From Rahnella aquatilis CIP 78.65 = ATCC 33071 (GTDB taxonomy: Bacteria > Pseudomonadota > Gammaproteobacteria > Enterobacterales > Enterobacteriaceae), in contig NC_016835.1 in NCBI RefSeq assembly GCF_000241955.1, positions 1 through 64,000 of the forward strand: DNA of 64,000 nucleotides, given 5' to 3'. How positions within the stretch are numbered: position 1 is the first letter of the stretch; each line of letters opens with the position of its first letter. A program made the translations under genes and the position numbers. This document shows, in pieces, positions 28,036 through 36,748 of this stretch. The notes below the pieces were generated by a model, which saw only the letters and a program-made list of their open reading frames with translations, ran no database searches and was not told where the DNA came from.

Positions 28036-30391
28036 GTGGTTGATATCCTGAAAAATCTTCTCCCTGATGCGGCAGGTTTGTCCCGCTACTCACTTGCTAT
28101 CTGGAACAGCCCGTACGCTTTGGACGTGCTGAATTTTCGCGGCGAGGAACAGCTCAGCGAGACTTTTTCCTACACCGTTGACGTCACCTGCCCCGAACCG
28201 GATATCGATGCCGCACAGATGCTGCGCCAGTTCGCCAGCTTCACGATGGGCACGCCTTTCCAGCCTGAACGCGCCGTGTACGGCGTTATTCGTGACTTTC
28301 AGCGCCTCTCCACCTCCGCCGATGAAACCCTGTACCGCCTCGAGCTGGTGCCGCGCCTGCGGCTGCTGGAAAACAGCACCAACAGCTTTATTTTTCAGAA
28401 CCAGTCGGTGCCTGAAGTGGTGGAATTTATTCTGCGCAAACACGGGCTGGAGGGGCAGGATTTTGAGTTTCGCCTCAGCCACACCTACCCCGACCGCGAG
28501 CTTATCACCCAGTGGGGCGAGACCGACCTGCAGTTTATCAAACGTATTCTGGCCGAGGTCGGTATCTGGTTCCGCTTTGAGGCGGACACCCGCCTGACGT
28601 GTGAGAAAGTGCTGTTCGGCGACGGGCCGGAGCAGTACCGGTTTGGCGTCACCCTGCCGTACTGCGAGCCGTCGGGGATGAGCGACGCCCACGCCGAAAG
28701 CGTCTGGGGACTGAAAATCCACTGGAACGCCGTGACCGGCAAAATCTTCAAACGCGATTACAACTACCGCGAGGCGACCACGCCGCTCGATACCAGCGCG
28801 CAGGTGCGCAGCGCCGCGCCGGTGACCGGCGAAAGCTACCTGTACGCCCGACCCTACCGCGAGGCCGGTGGAGACATGGACGCCGCCGCCGAAACCGGCG
28901 CGTTCTACGCCCGCATCCGCCATGAACGTCAGCTGAATCACCAGTGCCGCATTTTTGCCCGCACCACCGGCAGCGGACTGGCGCCGGGTCAGGTGCTGGA
29001 ACCGCAGGCCTACCCGTTCAGCGACCTGCCGGACGGCATCCTGATTACCCGCATCGTCGCCAAAGGCTCGCGCACCGACCACTTCCGCCTCAATATCTGG
29101 GGCATGGCCTACCGCGAAACGATTGGCTTTCGCCCCGAACCGCCGGCGCGGCCGGTGCTCAGCGGCACGATACCGGCGCGGGTGGAAAGCCCGGCCAAAG
29201 GCGACACCTATGCGTGGCTGGATAATCAGGGGCGTTACCGCGTACGGATTGACGGCGACCGCGCCTCGGCCGATGCCGGTTATGCGTACCTGTGGGTGCG
29301 CCTCGCCAAACCCTACGGCGGTGACGGCTACGGCTGGCATATGCCGCTGACCGACGGCACCGACGTGGCCATCGCCTTTGACGGCGGCGACCCCGACCGG
29401 CCGTATATCGCCGCCGCGCTGCACGACTCTGAACATCCTGACCACGTGACGGAAAGGAACCACACCCGTAACGTCCTGCGCACCCCGTCAAATAACACGC
29501 TGCGGATGGAGGACCGGCGCGGTGAGGAGCACATCAGGCTCGCCACCGAATACGGCAAAACCCAGCTGAATAGCGGGCATATCGTCGATGCGCAAAACGC
29601 GCCGCGCGGGCAAGGTTTTGAGCTGCGCACCGACGAACACGGCGCCCTGCGCGGCGGTAAGGGCGTCTTTCTCAGCGCGGACGCCCAGCCGCAGGCGCAG
29701 GGCCAGGTGCCGGATAACCGCGCGGCGATGGCTGAAATCGAATACCTGCAGGGTCAGGTGAAAGCCCTCAGCCAGGCCGCCGCGGAGGCCAAAGCGCTGG
29801 AGGCCGACATCGCGGCGCAAATCGCCATGTTCAGCGAACGGCTGAAGCCGATAAATCAGGTGGTGCTGGCCAGCGCGCCACAAGGCATGGCGCTGACCAG
29901 CGGCGAGCATCTGCAACTGGCAACTGGCAGCCGCCAAAAACATGATACTGAACGCCGGTAACAATGCGGATATCGGGGTGATTAAGAACCTGACCGTCAA
30001 CACCGGTGAGAAAATGGGCCTCTTTGCGCTGAAGGGTGAGATGAGCCTGAAGGCCAGCGAAGGCAGGGTCGACGTTCAGGCGCAGAACAACCGGCTGGCG
30101 CTTGCGGCGGGCAAAAAAGTGAGCATCACGGCGGTGGACGGCGACATCCTGTTCAGCGCGAAAAAGCGCATCACGCTGATTGGCGGCGGCAGCTACCTCA
30201 TCCTGCAGGACGGCAAAATCGAGTACGGCACGGCGGGTGAGTATTTCAGGAAAACGCCGCACACGGTGCTGACGGTGGCGAATACCATGGCGGCAGAACT
30301 GGCCGCCATGACCGGTGGCGGAATTTGCCTCAGTTGCCTGATGAAAGCGGCAATGTCGGGCAATGCATTTGTTATAAGGGGAGAATCATGA
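28036..30391 (+). pseudogene. vgrG: Second vgrG, broken by a 7-bp duplication
   Basis: A GTG at 28036 follows GGAGG; an ATG at 28024 lies within that ribosome-binding site and is less likely. The first frame encodes gp27/gp5-like domains (HTRNVLRTPS, then DUF2345) up to LTSGEHLQLAT and stops at 29961. The rest of the DUF2345 needle (ILNAGNNADIGVIKNL...) is in another frame from 29942 to 30391. CAACTGG is present twice in tandem at 29914-29927. Removing one copy restores LQLAAAKNMILNAG, as in the first VgrG. The spike would be truncated in the needle. The stop at 30389-30391 overlaps the DUF4123 start. Confidence 0.88.
29914..29927 (+). repeat. 7-bp tandem duplication causing frameshift
   Basis: CAACTGG twice in direct tandem. 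One copy is expected from the aligned first vgrG; the extra 7 bases shift the frame by +1. It could revert by slippage. Confidence 0.85.
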
Positions 30392-30897
30392 ACACTGCCG
30401 CATATTCCGCCGTGATGAATCAATTAATATCTCATCCTGAATGTGGAGGTTTCGCTTTGGTAGATGGCCTGCAATATGAACGTCACTTTGGTGAAGAGAT
30501 AAAAACTGAGAAAGGGATCGTTGCACCTCTGTTTGATAGTGGTCCTGACTCTCGCATTCAGTTTGCAGGCCCCTGGCTGTTCTCATTGAATACAACCATT
30601 GAGTATCGTGAAAAATTGCAACAGCTGGAGTGCATATATCCATCAGTTTCATGGTTCCTTTCCTGCTGGACTATGGAGAATGTTGTAAATCATTTTAAAC
30701 CTTTTTTAAATTTACAGCTTCCGGACGGGCGTGGAGCATTATTTCGATTTTATGACCCTCGAATCCTTAAAGATATCGAGCTTCTTTTGGCTGAAAAAGA
30801 TTATGAGGAACTTATTGCTGGTATTGAATGCTGGTTTTTGACACTGAATGGCGAAACTTACGATATAAAATCCAAGGGAAAGTATTTTTGGGACTAA
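30388..30897 (+). CDS. DUF4123 effector chaperone (Tec/Tap-1 family)
   Basis: 169 residues from the ATG at 30388, after AAGGGGA and overlapping the vgrG stop; the open frame from 30325 lies inside vgrG. The DUF4123 pattern is clear: GGFALVDGLQYERH near the N-terminus, then APLFDSGPDSRIQFAGPWLF, and VSWFLSCWTMENVVNHFKPFLNLQLPDGRGALFRFYDPRIL. DUF4123 proteins load effectors onto VgrG or PAAR in the cytoplasm and are not secreted. The gene lies between vgrG and a Tox-REase-5 effector, so that effector is the likely client. Confidence 0.92.
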   Translation: MNTAAYSAVMNQLISHPECGGFALVDGLQYERHFGEEIKTEKGIVAPLFDSGPDSRIQFAGPWLFSLNTTIEYREKLQQLECIYPSVSWFLSCWTMENVVNHFKPFLNLQLPDGRGALFRFYDPRILKDIELLLAEKDYEELIAGIECWFLTLNGETYDIKSKGKYFWD

Positions 30898-30925
30898 TGA
30901 AGTTTTCTTCAGGTAGAAAAACATT

Positions 30926-31282
30926 ATGGTAGTAAAAATATCTACAGAGCAACTTTCAAACCTCAGGGAGTTAGAAAGCAATAATTATATAAACAGTCTG
31001 CACCAAATAATTATTAAGCACTCTCCTTCCCTTGCCGATGATGGGGGGTTAAAATTTCATCTTATTGATGCCGAGCAATTTGTAAATGAGAACGGCTTCA
31101 CTGATAAAAAGATAAAGACAGAATTTTTAATAATGAATGCTTATGAACCTGGTTTTTACAAAACAAATACGATGCAGAACTGGATTTTAAATGGTACGGA
31201 AAGTCCTGAACGTGAATATGTAAAATACCAGCAAATCAGGAGCAACTTTTTAAAAAGAAATTCTGGAGTTGAAAATGAGTAA
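30926..31282 (+). CDS. Small cytoplasmic protein, possible effector co-chaperone
   Basis: 118 residues, no signal peptide or membrane segment, starting MVVKISTEQLSNLRELESNNYINSLHQII. It lies between the DUF4123 chaperone and the Tox-REase-5 effector and overlaps the latter by 8 bases. In Pseudomonas aeruginosa the TseT system uses a DUF4123 chaperone (TecT) with a small co-chaperone (co-TecT) for a Tox-REase-5 effector. The same role here is inferred from position and effector type, not from recognised sequence similarity. Confidence 0.5.
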   Translation: MVVKISTEQLSNLRELESNNYINSLHQIIIKHSPSLADDGGLKFHLIDAEQFVNENGFTDKKIKTEFLIMNAYEPGFYKTNTMQNWILNGTESPEREYVKYQQIRSNFLKRNSGVENE

Positions 31283-31946
31283 TGTTGGAGCAACTATGCC
31301 AGTCCCAGCTGGCCGCACCGGGACTATACCCGGGACCAGAGGACGTCTGGGGGGCGTTGTTGGTATTCTTTCAGATCTTGAAGCCCATAGACAGGAATAT
31401 TTAGCCTATATGGCTGAAATGGAGAATGTTAAGGAAGAAGCAGCTAGTTTGACCAAGGAGTTAAGTGAGGAAGGATGTGACCAGTGCGTCTATACTCAGG
31501 GTGAAGTGACACTCCAGAATATTAAAGGCTGGTCCGATATCAGCATTGCATATCAGTTCTACATCTGTAAGCTCCCAATCCATTTTCAGGTAATGAAAAT
31601 AATGGAGTGGACATATGGGGTTGCATTCGATGGTTTTGTACCTAAAGAATGCCTGCTGATTGAGACGAAAGCTAATTACGATCAATTTTTTGATATGAAT
31701 GAAGAGCTTAAATTTTTCATGAACATAACTAAAGGAACTGACGGACTTTTCCTGAAGCAAGCGCGTTCTCAAAACTCTTGTGCATTGAAGGGAATGCCAC
31801 CCGGTCGTTTACATTGGTATTTCATGCAACCCATTAGTGCCAGATATGCGCGTTCAGAATTTGCAGAAGAAGGGTTAGATATTTCAGTAATTGATAAGCC
31901 AATGCCCACCGAGTATGTCCGAACAATAATCACAAACAAACAATAG
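31275..31946 (+). CDS. Tox-REase-5 nuclease effector
   Basis: 223 residues from the ATG at 31275 after CTGGAG (ATG 31269 is also in frame). The C-terminal half matches the Tox-REase-5 fold: WTYGVAFDGFVP (Asp119), then LLIETKANYDQF (Glu130, Lys132), the D...ExK nuclease core, and later GRLHWYFMQPISARYAREF-like residues. A Gly/Pro-rich N-terminus and a short predicted helical stretch (EAHRQEYLAYMAEMENVKEEA) precede it. There is no PAAR domain, so it needs the chaperone and a separate spike. I infer that DNA in the prey cytoplasm is cut. AT-rich. Confidence 0.8.
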   Translation: MSNVGATMPVPAGRTGTIPGTRGRLGGVVGILSDLEAHRQEYLAYMAEMENVKEEAASLTKELSEEGCDQCVYTQGEVTLQNIKGWSDISIAYQFYICKLPIHFQVMKIMEWTYGVAFDGFVPKECLLIETKANYDQFFDMNEELKFFMNITKGTDGLFLKQARSQNSCALKGMPPGRLHWYFMQPISARYARSEFAEEGLDISVIDKPMPTEYVRTIITNKQ

Positions 31947-31954
31947 GTGTAAAT

Positions 31955-32647
31955 ATGTTTTATAAAATACAAGGTTTAATTTACAGAAAAAACAAAGTAA
32001 CATCGGAAAATATATTCAATGAATTGATTAAATTCATTAATACACTACCAAACTGGAGTGAAAAACCGAAGCTATGGTTTATAGCGACTCCCAAAGGGAG
32101 TGTCAAAGGTATCGAAAATGGTCAAACATCCCAAGATGCACTTAGCTATGTCGATGAAATGATAAAATCAAATAATAGTATTAGTGTCATACTTGCTGAT
32201 GAAAATGAAGATGATAGTATACTAACGCTATGGTTTAAAAACACCCAAGCAATATCTGAAGACAGGTATACATTCTCACTTACAATTAAATCACTTTCAA
32301 AACTAAATGATTTTAATGTTTTTCTTGATATATTTAATAAATTAACATCTTTAGACGAATGGAAATTCAAATATATTTTTCTAGATACAGAACAATATAG
32401 AAGAAAAGAATTATCTGTTTTCGAAGATAGATTGGCGGTTGGTTGGATTCTGTTTTTACCACAATTGATTTCATCAGAACATGCCCGATCGGCATTTAAA
32501 GTCATTCAGCGAAAAGAAATAAATGGAACAATAATTATCTCAAGCGAGATTTTTGATGGTAAAAACCCTCTCCACATCTCCCATGCTAATAATGTAGAGA
32601 TAGAGCTTGCTGCTGATGGATTTTTGCCTTTACTGAAGGGATTATAA
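31955..32647 (+). CDS. Imm52-like immunity protein for the Tox-REase-5 effector
   Basis: 230 residues, 8 bases after the effector, with no signal peptide, as expected for protection against a cytoplasmic nuclease. Size and pattern (KLWFIATPKG, LWFKNTQAISEDRYTFSL and the end GTIIISSEIFDGKNPLHISHANNVEIEL...DGFLPLL) resemble Imm52, a family found next to Tox-REase-5 toxins. A diverged copy of its C-terminal 45 residues follows at 32729. Confidence 0.65.
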   Translation: MFYKIQGLIYRKNKVTSENIFNELIKFINTLPNWSEKPKLWFIATPKGSVKGIENGQTSQDALSYVDEMIKSNNSISVILADENEDDSILTLWFKNTQAISEDRYTFSLTIKSLSKLNDFNVFLDIFNKLTSLDEWKFKYIFLDTEQYRRKELSVFEDRLAVGWILFLPQLISSEHARSAFKVIQRKEINGTIIISSEIFDGKNPLHISHANNVEIELAADGFLPLLKGL

Positions 32648-32728
32648 TTATTGTCTTTACTAGTATATCAACAACCTCCAACTCAATAATCGACATTAAT
32701 AAAATAAAGAACCAGAGTTATTCCTGTC

Positions 32729-32875
32729 ATGGATAATGGGCGGCAAAGAGGAACTATTATCGTTTCAACTGAGGAACTCTTCGATGGTGAAAATGAAGAA
32801 CATATTACAAAATCTAATGATATTGAGATCAAACTGTTAGACCTTGGATTTTTGCCGCTAATGACAGAACTCTAG
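32729..32875 (+). pseudogene. C-terminal remnant of a second Imm52-like immunity gene
   Basis: 48 codons from ATG to TAG. The sequence GTIIVSTEELFDGENEEHIT... ending DLGFLPLMTEL aligns with the end of the complete immunity gene at 31955-32647 (GTIIISSEIFDGKNPLHIS... DGFLPLLKGL). The N-terminal ~180 residues are missing. It shows that another effector-immunity pair was once present here. Confidence 0.75.
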
Positions 32876-32944
32876 CTGTGATTACATAGGGTCTCCTGAG
32901 AGACTCAAACATGTCGTGATTAATAGAGAAGGGAAAGGTCTCTG

Positions 32945-33568
32945 ATGGTAGGTATTCTGGTAGGAGGCATGCCGGTGACCAGCGGTACGCCGGCCCCTAC
33001 CGCGAGGCCGATGAGGTCGTGGACGCCGCCGCTGGCGCCGGGTCAGGTGCTGGAGCCGCAGAACCACCCGTTCAGCGAACTGCCGGACGGTATCCTGATT
33101 ACCCGCATCGCCGCCAAAGGCTCGCGCACCGACCACTTCCGCCTCAATATCTGGGGCATGGCCTACCGCGAAACGATTTGTTTTCGCCCCGAACCGCCGG
33201 CGCGTCCGGAGCTCAGCGGCACGATACCGGCGCGGGTGGAAAGCCCGATCAAAGGCGACCCCGACCGGCCGTATATCGCCGCCGCGCTGCACGACTCCGA
33301 ACATCCTGACCACGTGACGGAAAGGAACCACACCCGCAACGTTCTGCGCACCCCGTCCAATAACAAGCTGCGGATGGAGAACCGGCGCGGTGAGGAGCAC
33401 ATCAAGCTCGCCACCGAATACGGCAAAACCCAGCTGTATAGCTATGAGTTTAATGTAGGGTTGGCAAAAAAAGCTGCCCCAACCCACAATAATATTATTT
33501 GGAATATTTTAAATCTCCTCTTGCTTGTGTATTTCTTGCTACTTAATTTATTTTTTTCATCAGGTTAG
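32945..33568 (+). pseudogene. vgrG: Third vgrG, scrambled fragment with internal deletions
   Basis: An open frame of 207 codons that joins pieces of a vgrG close to the second copy. The pieces are around PYREA..DAAA, then LAPGQVLEPQ...RPEPPARPELSGTIPARVESP, then DPDRPYIAAALHDSEHPDHV to YGKTQL. The part between ESPIKGD and DPDRP is missing, with GGCGAC at both ends of the gap in the intact copy. A second gap joins GACGCCGCCGC to TGGCGCCGGGTCAG. The last 40 codons are unrelated and hydrophobic. Not functional as a spike. Confidence 0.8.
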
Positions 33569-33641
33569 GAATTTTAAACCTGTATAAATTTTCACTTTCC
33601 AGTACCGCCGCATTAAATGCCATAACGAAAAGGAATGTCTC

Positions 33642-35246
33642 ATGGCCACATTACACACCCTGTTAGCGCTATGCCCACAGGAAAACCCAGATATATTGAT
33701 GCAAAAGGCCAAAGTGCAAACAGCACTGTGGGAAAAATGGCTAAACCCGGTTAGCAGCGATAACGCAACTGGTGAAGATCCCGGTTATGACGATGACTTT
33801 CAACGTATGCGTGAAGAAGTTAATAAGCTTTCAGGCGCGGATACTGAACTGGTGTGCCAACTGGCGGAGAAATTACTGACCACTGTATGCAAAGACGTAA
33901 GGGTAGCCACTTATTATCTCTGGGCACGATTGCATCGCGACGGCGAATCGGGTCTGGCCGAAGGGCTGGAACTGTTGAGCGGACTGGTCTCACGCTATGG
34001 CGACCAGTTGTTGCCATCACGAAAAAATAGCCGGCGGGCTGCCATGGAGTGGCTGGCAGGCAGTAAAGTTCTCGACAGCCTGTCGCTGTATCCCGAAGTC
34101 GATAAGCCAAAATTTGAACGCATTTTGGCTGCACTCACACTGTTTGAAGACGTTATTACATCATGGGAGGACGTAAACCGACCACAGTTGGGCGGACTTT
34201 ATGATGCCCTAGAATCCCGACTGGCTCAGTCTGGTGGCTTCGATGCCGTTGTTCCGCAAAACAGCGGCGGTCAGGCGACGTCTGATTCGCGCTCCTTATC
34301 GCCGGACATGCCGACATTAAAGGTAATACAGTCTGGTCGTGAGTTACTCGATCAGGCTAAGGCGTTAGCTCAGTACCTGCGAGACCAGCCACAAGGCTGG
34401 TTATCAGGGCACAGGTTGATGACTACGATACGCTGGGACACTGTCGACCAACTGCCTCCGCTGGATGCCAAGGGTTGTACTCGCTTGGCCCCCCCAAGAA
34501 CTGAATATCGTGCCCAACTCAAGCGCCTGTATTTGCAACAAAGCTGGACCGAATTATTGGAAAACGCCGATCGAATGTTTACCGAAGGCGTGAATCATTT
34601 CTGGCTGGATATCCAGTGGTATTTGCACCAGGCGCTCAGCAAGTCGGGGGCTCCTTATGATAGCTGGGCAGAATTCATCGAGCAGGATCTGCGTTTATTG
34701 TTGCTTCGTTTACCGGGACTGGAAACGCTCGCCTACAGTGACGGTACCCCCTTTGCCGACGAAGTGACCGCAGGCTGGATCACACGTGATATTCAGGACA
34801 ATGACGGACGATGGCAATCTGAACCCAATGCAGTCTCTGCAAGTGGCGATGAAGATGTCCTTCAGCTTGAAACCGAAGCACTGGCGCAGGCAGACAGTGA
34901 AGGTATAGAAGCTGCACTCAATTGGTTGCAGATTCGCCCGGGGATCACTACACCTCGCCAACGTTGGCTAATACGGCTGCTCATGGCTCGTGTTGCTGAA
35001 CAATATGGAAAAAATGAAATGGCACTCCACTTACTTGGAGAACTGGACAGCACAGGAAATCGCCTGACGCTGAAACAATGGGAGCCTGCCCTGCTGTTTG
35101 AAGTAAAAGCACGACGACTCAAACTGCTGAGAATGCAATTCCAGCGCGGCGATACTGATAAAGCCAAACTCACACTTGAAATGGACAAACTGCTCGCCGG
35201 ATTGGTTTCTATTGATCCTGCACGCGCGGCTGTTCTGTGTGCTTAA
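33642..35246 (+). CDS. tssA: T6SS baseplate/sheath-assembly protein TssA
   Basis: 534 residues with an N-terminal ImpA_N domain (YYLWARLHRDGESGLAEGLELLSGLVSRYGDQLLP) and a C-terminal VasJ-type helical domain that forms the dodecameric ring (LETEALAQADSEGIEAALNWL..., RWLIRLLMARVAEQYGKNEMALHLLGELD). TssA primes baseplate and sheath growth. The gene follows a decayed vgrG region and lies 18 bases before tssE. Confidence 0.93.
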   Translation: MATLHTLLALCPQENPDILMQKAKVQTALWEKWLNPVSSDNATGEDPGYDDDFQRMREEVNKLSGADTELVCQLAEKLLTTVCKDVRVATYYLWARLHRDGESGLAEGLELLSGLVSRYGDQLLPSRKNSRRAAMEWLAGSKVLDSLSLYPEVDKPKFERILAALTLFEDVITSWEDVNRPQLGGLYDALESRLAQSGGFDAVVPQNSGGQATSDSRSLSPDMPTLKVIQSGRELLDQAKALAQYLRDQPQGWLSGHRLMTTIRWDTVDQLPPLDAKGCTRLAPPRTEYRAQLKRLYLQQSWTELLENADRMFTEGVNHFWLDIQWYLHQALSKSGAPYDSWAEFIEQDLRLLLLRLPGLETLAYSDGTPFADEVTAGWITRDIQDNDGRWQSEPNAVSASGDEDVLQLETEALAQADSEGIEAALNWLQIRPGITTPRQRWLIRLLMARVAEQYGKNEMALHLLGELDSTGNRLTLKQWEPALLFEVKARRLKLLRMQFQRGDTDKAKLTLEMDKLLAGLVSIDPARAAVLCA

Positions 35247-35264
35247 AAAGGAATTTAAACGCGA

Positions 35265-35696
35265 ATGAACTCAAAATCCCCTTCTCTGTATGAAATCCTC
35301 ACTGGCAATTTTGCCGGCGGCCTCGATCTGCACAACGTCAGCGAAGAGAATCAGGTGATCCTCTCCGTGCTCGACAACATGCAGCGTATTCTCAACTGTC
35401 GTGCCGGCACGCTCAGCCATCTGCCGGATTACGGCCTGCCGGACATGAGCAAAATCCTGCAGGGGATGCCCGGTACGGCACATTCACTGCTGGATGTCTT
35501 GTCAGAAACCCTGCTGAAATACGAGCCGCGCATCAAAAAGTTGCACGTTATTTTATTGCCCCAGTCCAGCCCCGGACATCTTGAATATGCCATTGACGCC
35601 GAGCTGAAAGAGCTTGGCTTAGTGCGATTCGGTACCGAATTTATGCCGGAAGGCCGCGTACTGATGCGCCATATGAAACAGCAGAATTACGTGTGA
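35265..35696 (+). CDS. tssE: T6SS baseplate protein TssE (gp25-like)
   Basis: 143 residues. The family signature GTLSHLPDYGLPD is present, as are the N-terminal SLYEILTG and the C-terminal gp25-like part (LLKYEPRIKKLHVILLP). TssE is the baseplate wedge component at the start of the sheath. The ATG follows AAAAAGGAATTTAAACGCGA. Confidence 0.95.
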   Translation: MNSKSPSLYEILTGNFAGGLDLHNVSEENQVILSVLDNMQRILNCRAGTLSHLPDYGLPDMSKILQGMPGTAHSLLDVLSETLLKYEPRIKKLHVILLPQSSPGHLEYAIDAELKELGLVRFGTEFMPEGRVLMRHMKQQNYV

Positions 35697-35856
35697 CAAA
35701 TTTAAAATATTTTAATCCCTATTTTTAAAATTTAATGGCAATCGGGAGGGGTAACCCACAATCATGAAATAACCTCTAAACAAAACAGATGATATGCATG
35801 GAAAAGCTAACCAGACGCATTGCCTGGTCAATTTAATTAACAAAGGGTTTTTATAA

Positions 35857-36666
35857 ATGTTTAAAGGTATTTTTTTACTGACTACCGCCTCATTATTTTC
35901 TTTAAGCGCACAAGCGGGGCTATTTGGAGGCGAAGACTTCAAATGTGGTAGAAATGATGCTGTCAAAGCTGTTCAGGATTACATCAAAAGTGAAGCAGGA
36001 GCGAAACTGCAGAACGATTACATTACCAGCCCTGAGATATTTCATAAAAAGGACATTCAGGAATTTCAGAGTAAAATCGATTCAATACCCATGACGATTT
36101 CAAATGTCTCAACAACATCCACAACCGACGGAATGCTGAACTGTAGTGCAACAATAGCGGCACAACTTCCACCAGAAACCCTTGAAGTGTTAAAAAACAA
36201 CCCGGAGTATCTGTCCGGTATCATTTCAGATAATGGAAAAATGAATAATGGCAAGGTTGTGTGGAGTAATTATCCCTACAGCCTCAGCCTGGCAGATAAC
36301 AAAAAGGATATATCTGTAAACAGAATTAATTACATTCAGAACTCTTTATATCAAATGTCCACGCTCGCAGTGAATAAAGATTACATCATCACTTCTAAAT
36401 TCACCGTAAAATTATCCAGCTCAAAAAACAATTATGCAAGAAGCGACCGAAATCTGAATGATATCTGGAAAAGCCTGCCGGACTCGATTAAGACATCCAT
36501 GAAGAAATCACAACAAGCCTGGGTGAATGATAAAGCGCTTAAATGCGGAAAATTATCTGATGCGGATATGGAAACCACGCCGATTCAAAACAGGATTAAT
36601 ACTTATGATTGTCAGACAAAAATGACGAATGAACGTATCGCATTTTTAGGCGGGGATAATTATTAA
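35857..36666 (+). CDS. Exported protein with C-terminal LprI/DUF1311-like domain
   Basis: 269 residues with a signal peptide (MFKGIFLLTTASLFSLSAQA). The first mature part (DFKCGRNDAVKAVQDYIKSEAG...) is like other small periplasmic proteins of T6SS and prophage regions. The C-terminal 80 residues fit DUF1311/LprI: LNDIWKSLPDSIKTSMKKSQQAWVNDKALKCG and a later Cys in TYDCQTKMTNERIAFL. A lysozyme-inhibitor role, protecting the cell from its own or sibling muramidases, is plausible. A hairpin follows at 36685-36708. Confidence 0.65.
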   Translation: MFKGIFLLTTASLFSLSAQAGLFGGEDFKCGRNDAVKAVQDYIKSEAGAKLQNDYITSPEIFHKKDIQEFQSKIDSIPMTISNVSTTSTTDGMLNCSATIAAQLPPETLEVLKNNPEYLSGIISDNGKMNNGKVVWSNYPYSLSLADNKKDISVNRINYIQNSLYQMSTLAVNKDYIITSKFTVKLSSSKNNYARSDRNLNDIWKSLPDSIKTSMKKSQQAWVNDKALKCGKLSDADMETTPIQNRINTYDCQTKMTNERIAFLGGDNY

Positions 36667-36684
36667 TTTACAATGCTAGTCAAT

Positions 36685-36708
36685 GTGCACCCAGACAGTC
36701 GGGTGCAC
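36685..36708. terminator. Hairpin after the LprI-like gene, no U-tract
   Basis: An 8-bp perfect stem, GTGCACCC / GGGTGCAC, with an 8-base loop. No T-run follows on either strand, so termination is doubtful; it may stabilise the mRNA end. Confidence 0.35.
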
Positions 36709-36748
36709 AAACTTCAACACCGAATAACGCTTTCTCAGGTAAGACAAA

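Noticed and set aside
28090..29463. 457-residue open frame on the minus strand of the second vgrG
   Set aside because: Mirror frame of a GC-rich gene; low-complexity His/Arg/Gly-rich protein, no ribosome-binding site, and similar mirror frames occur opposite other vgrG copies.
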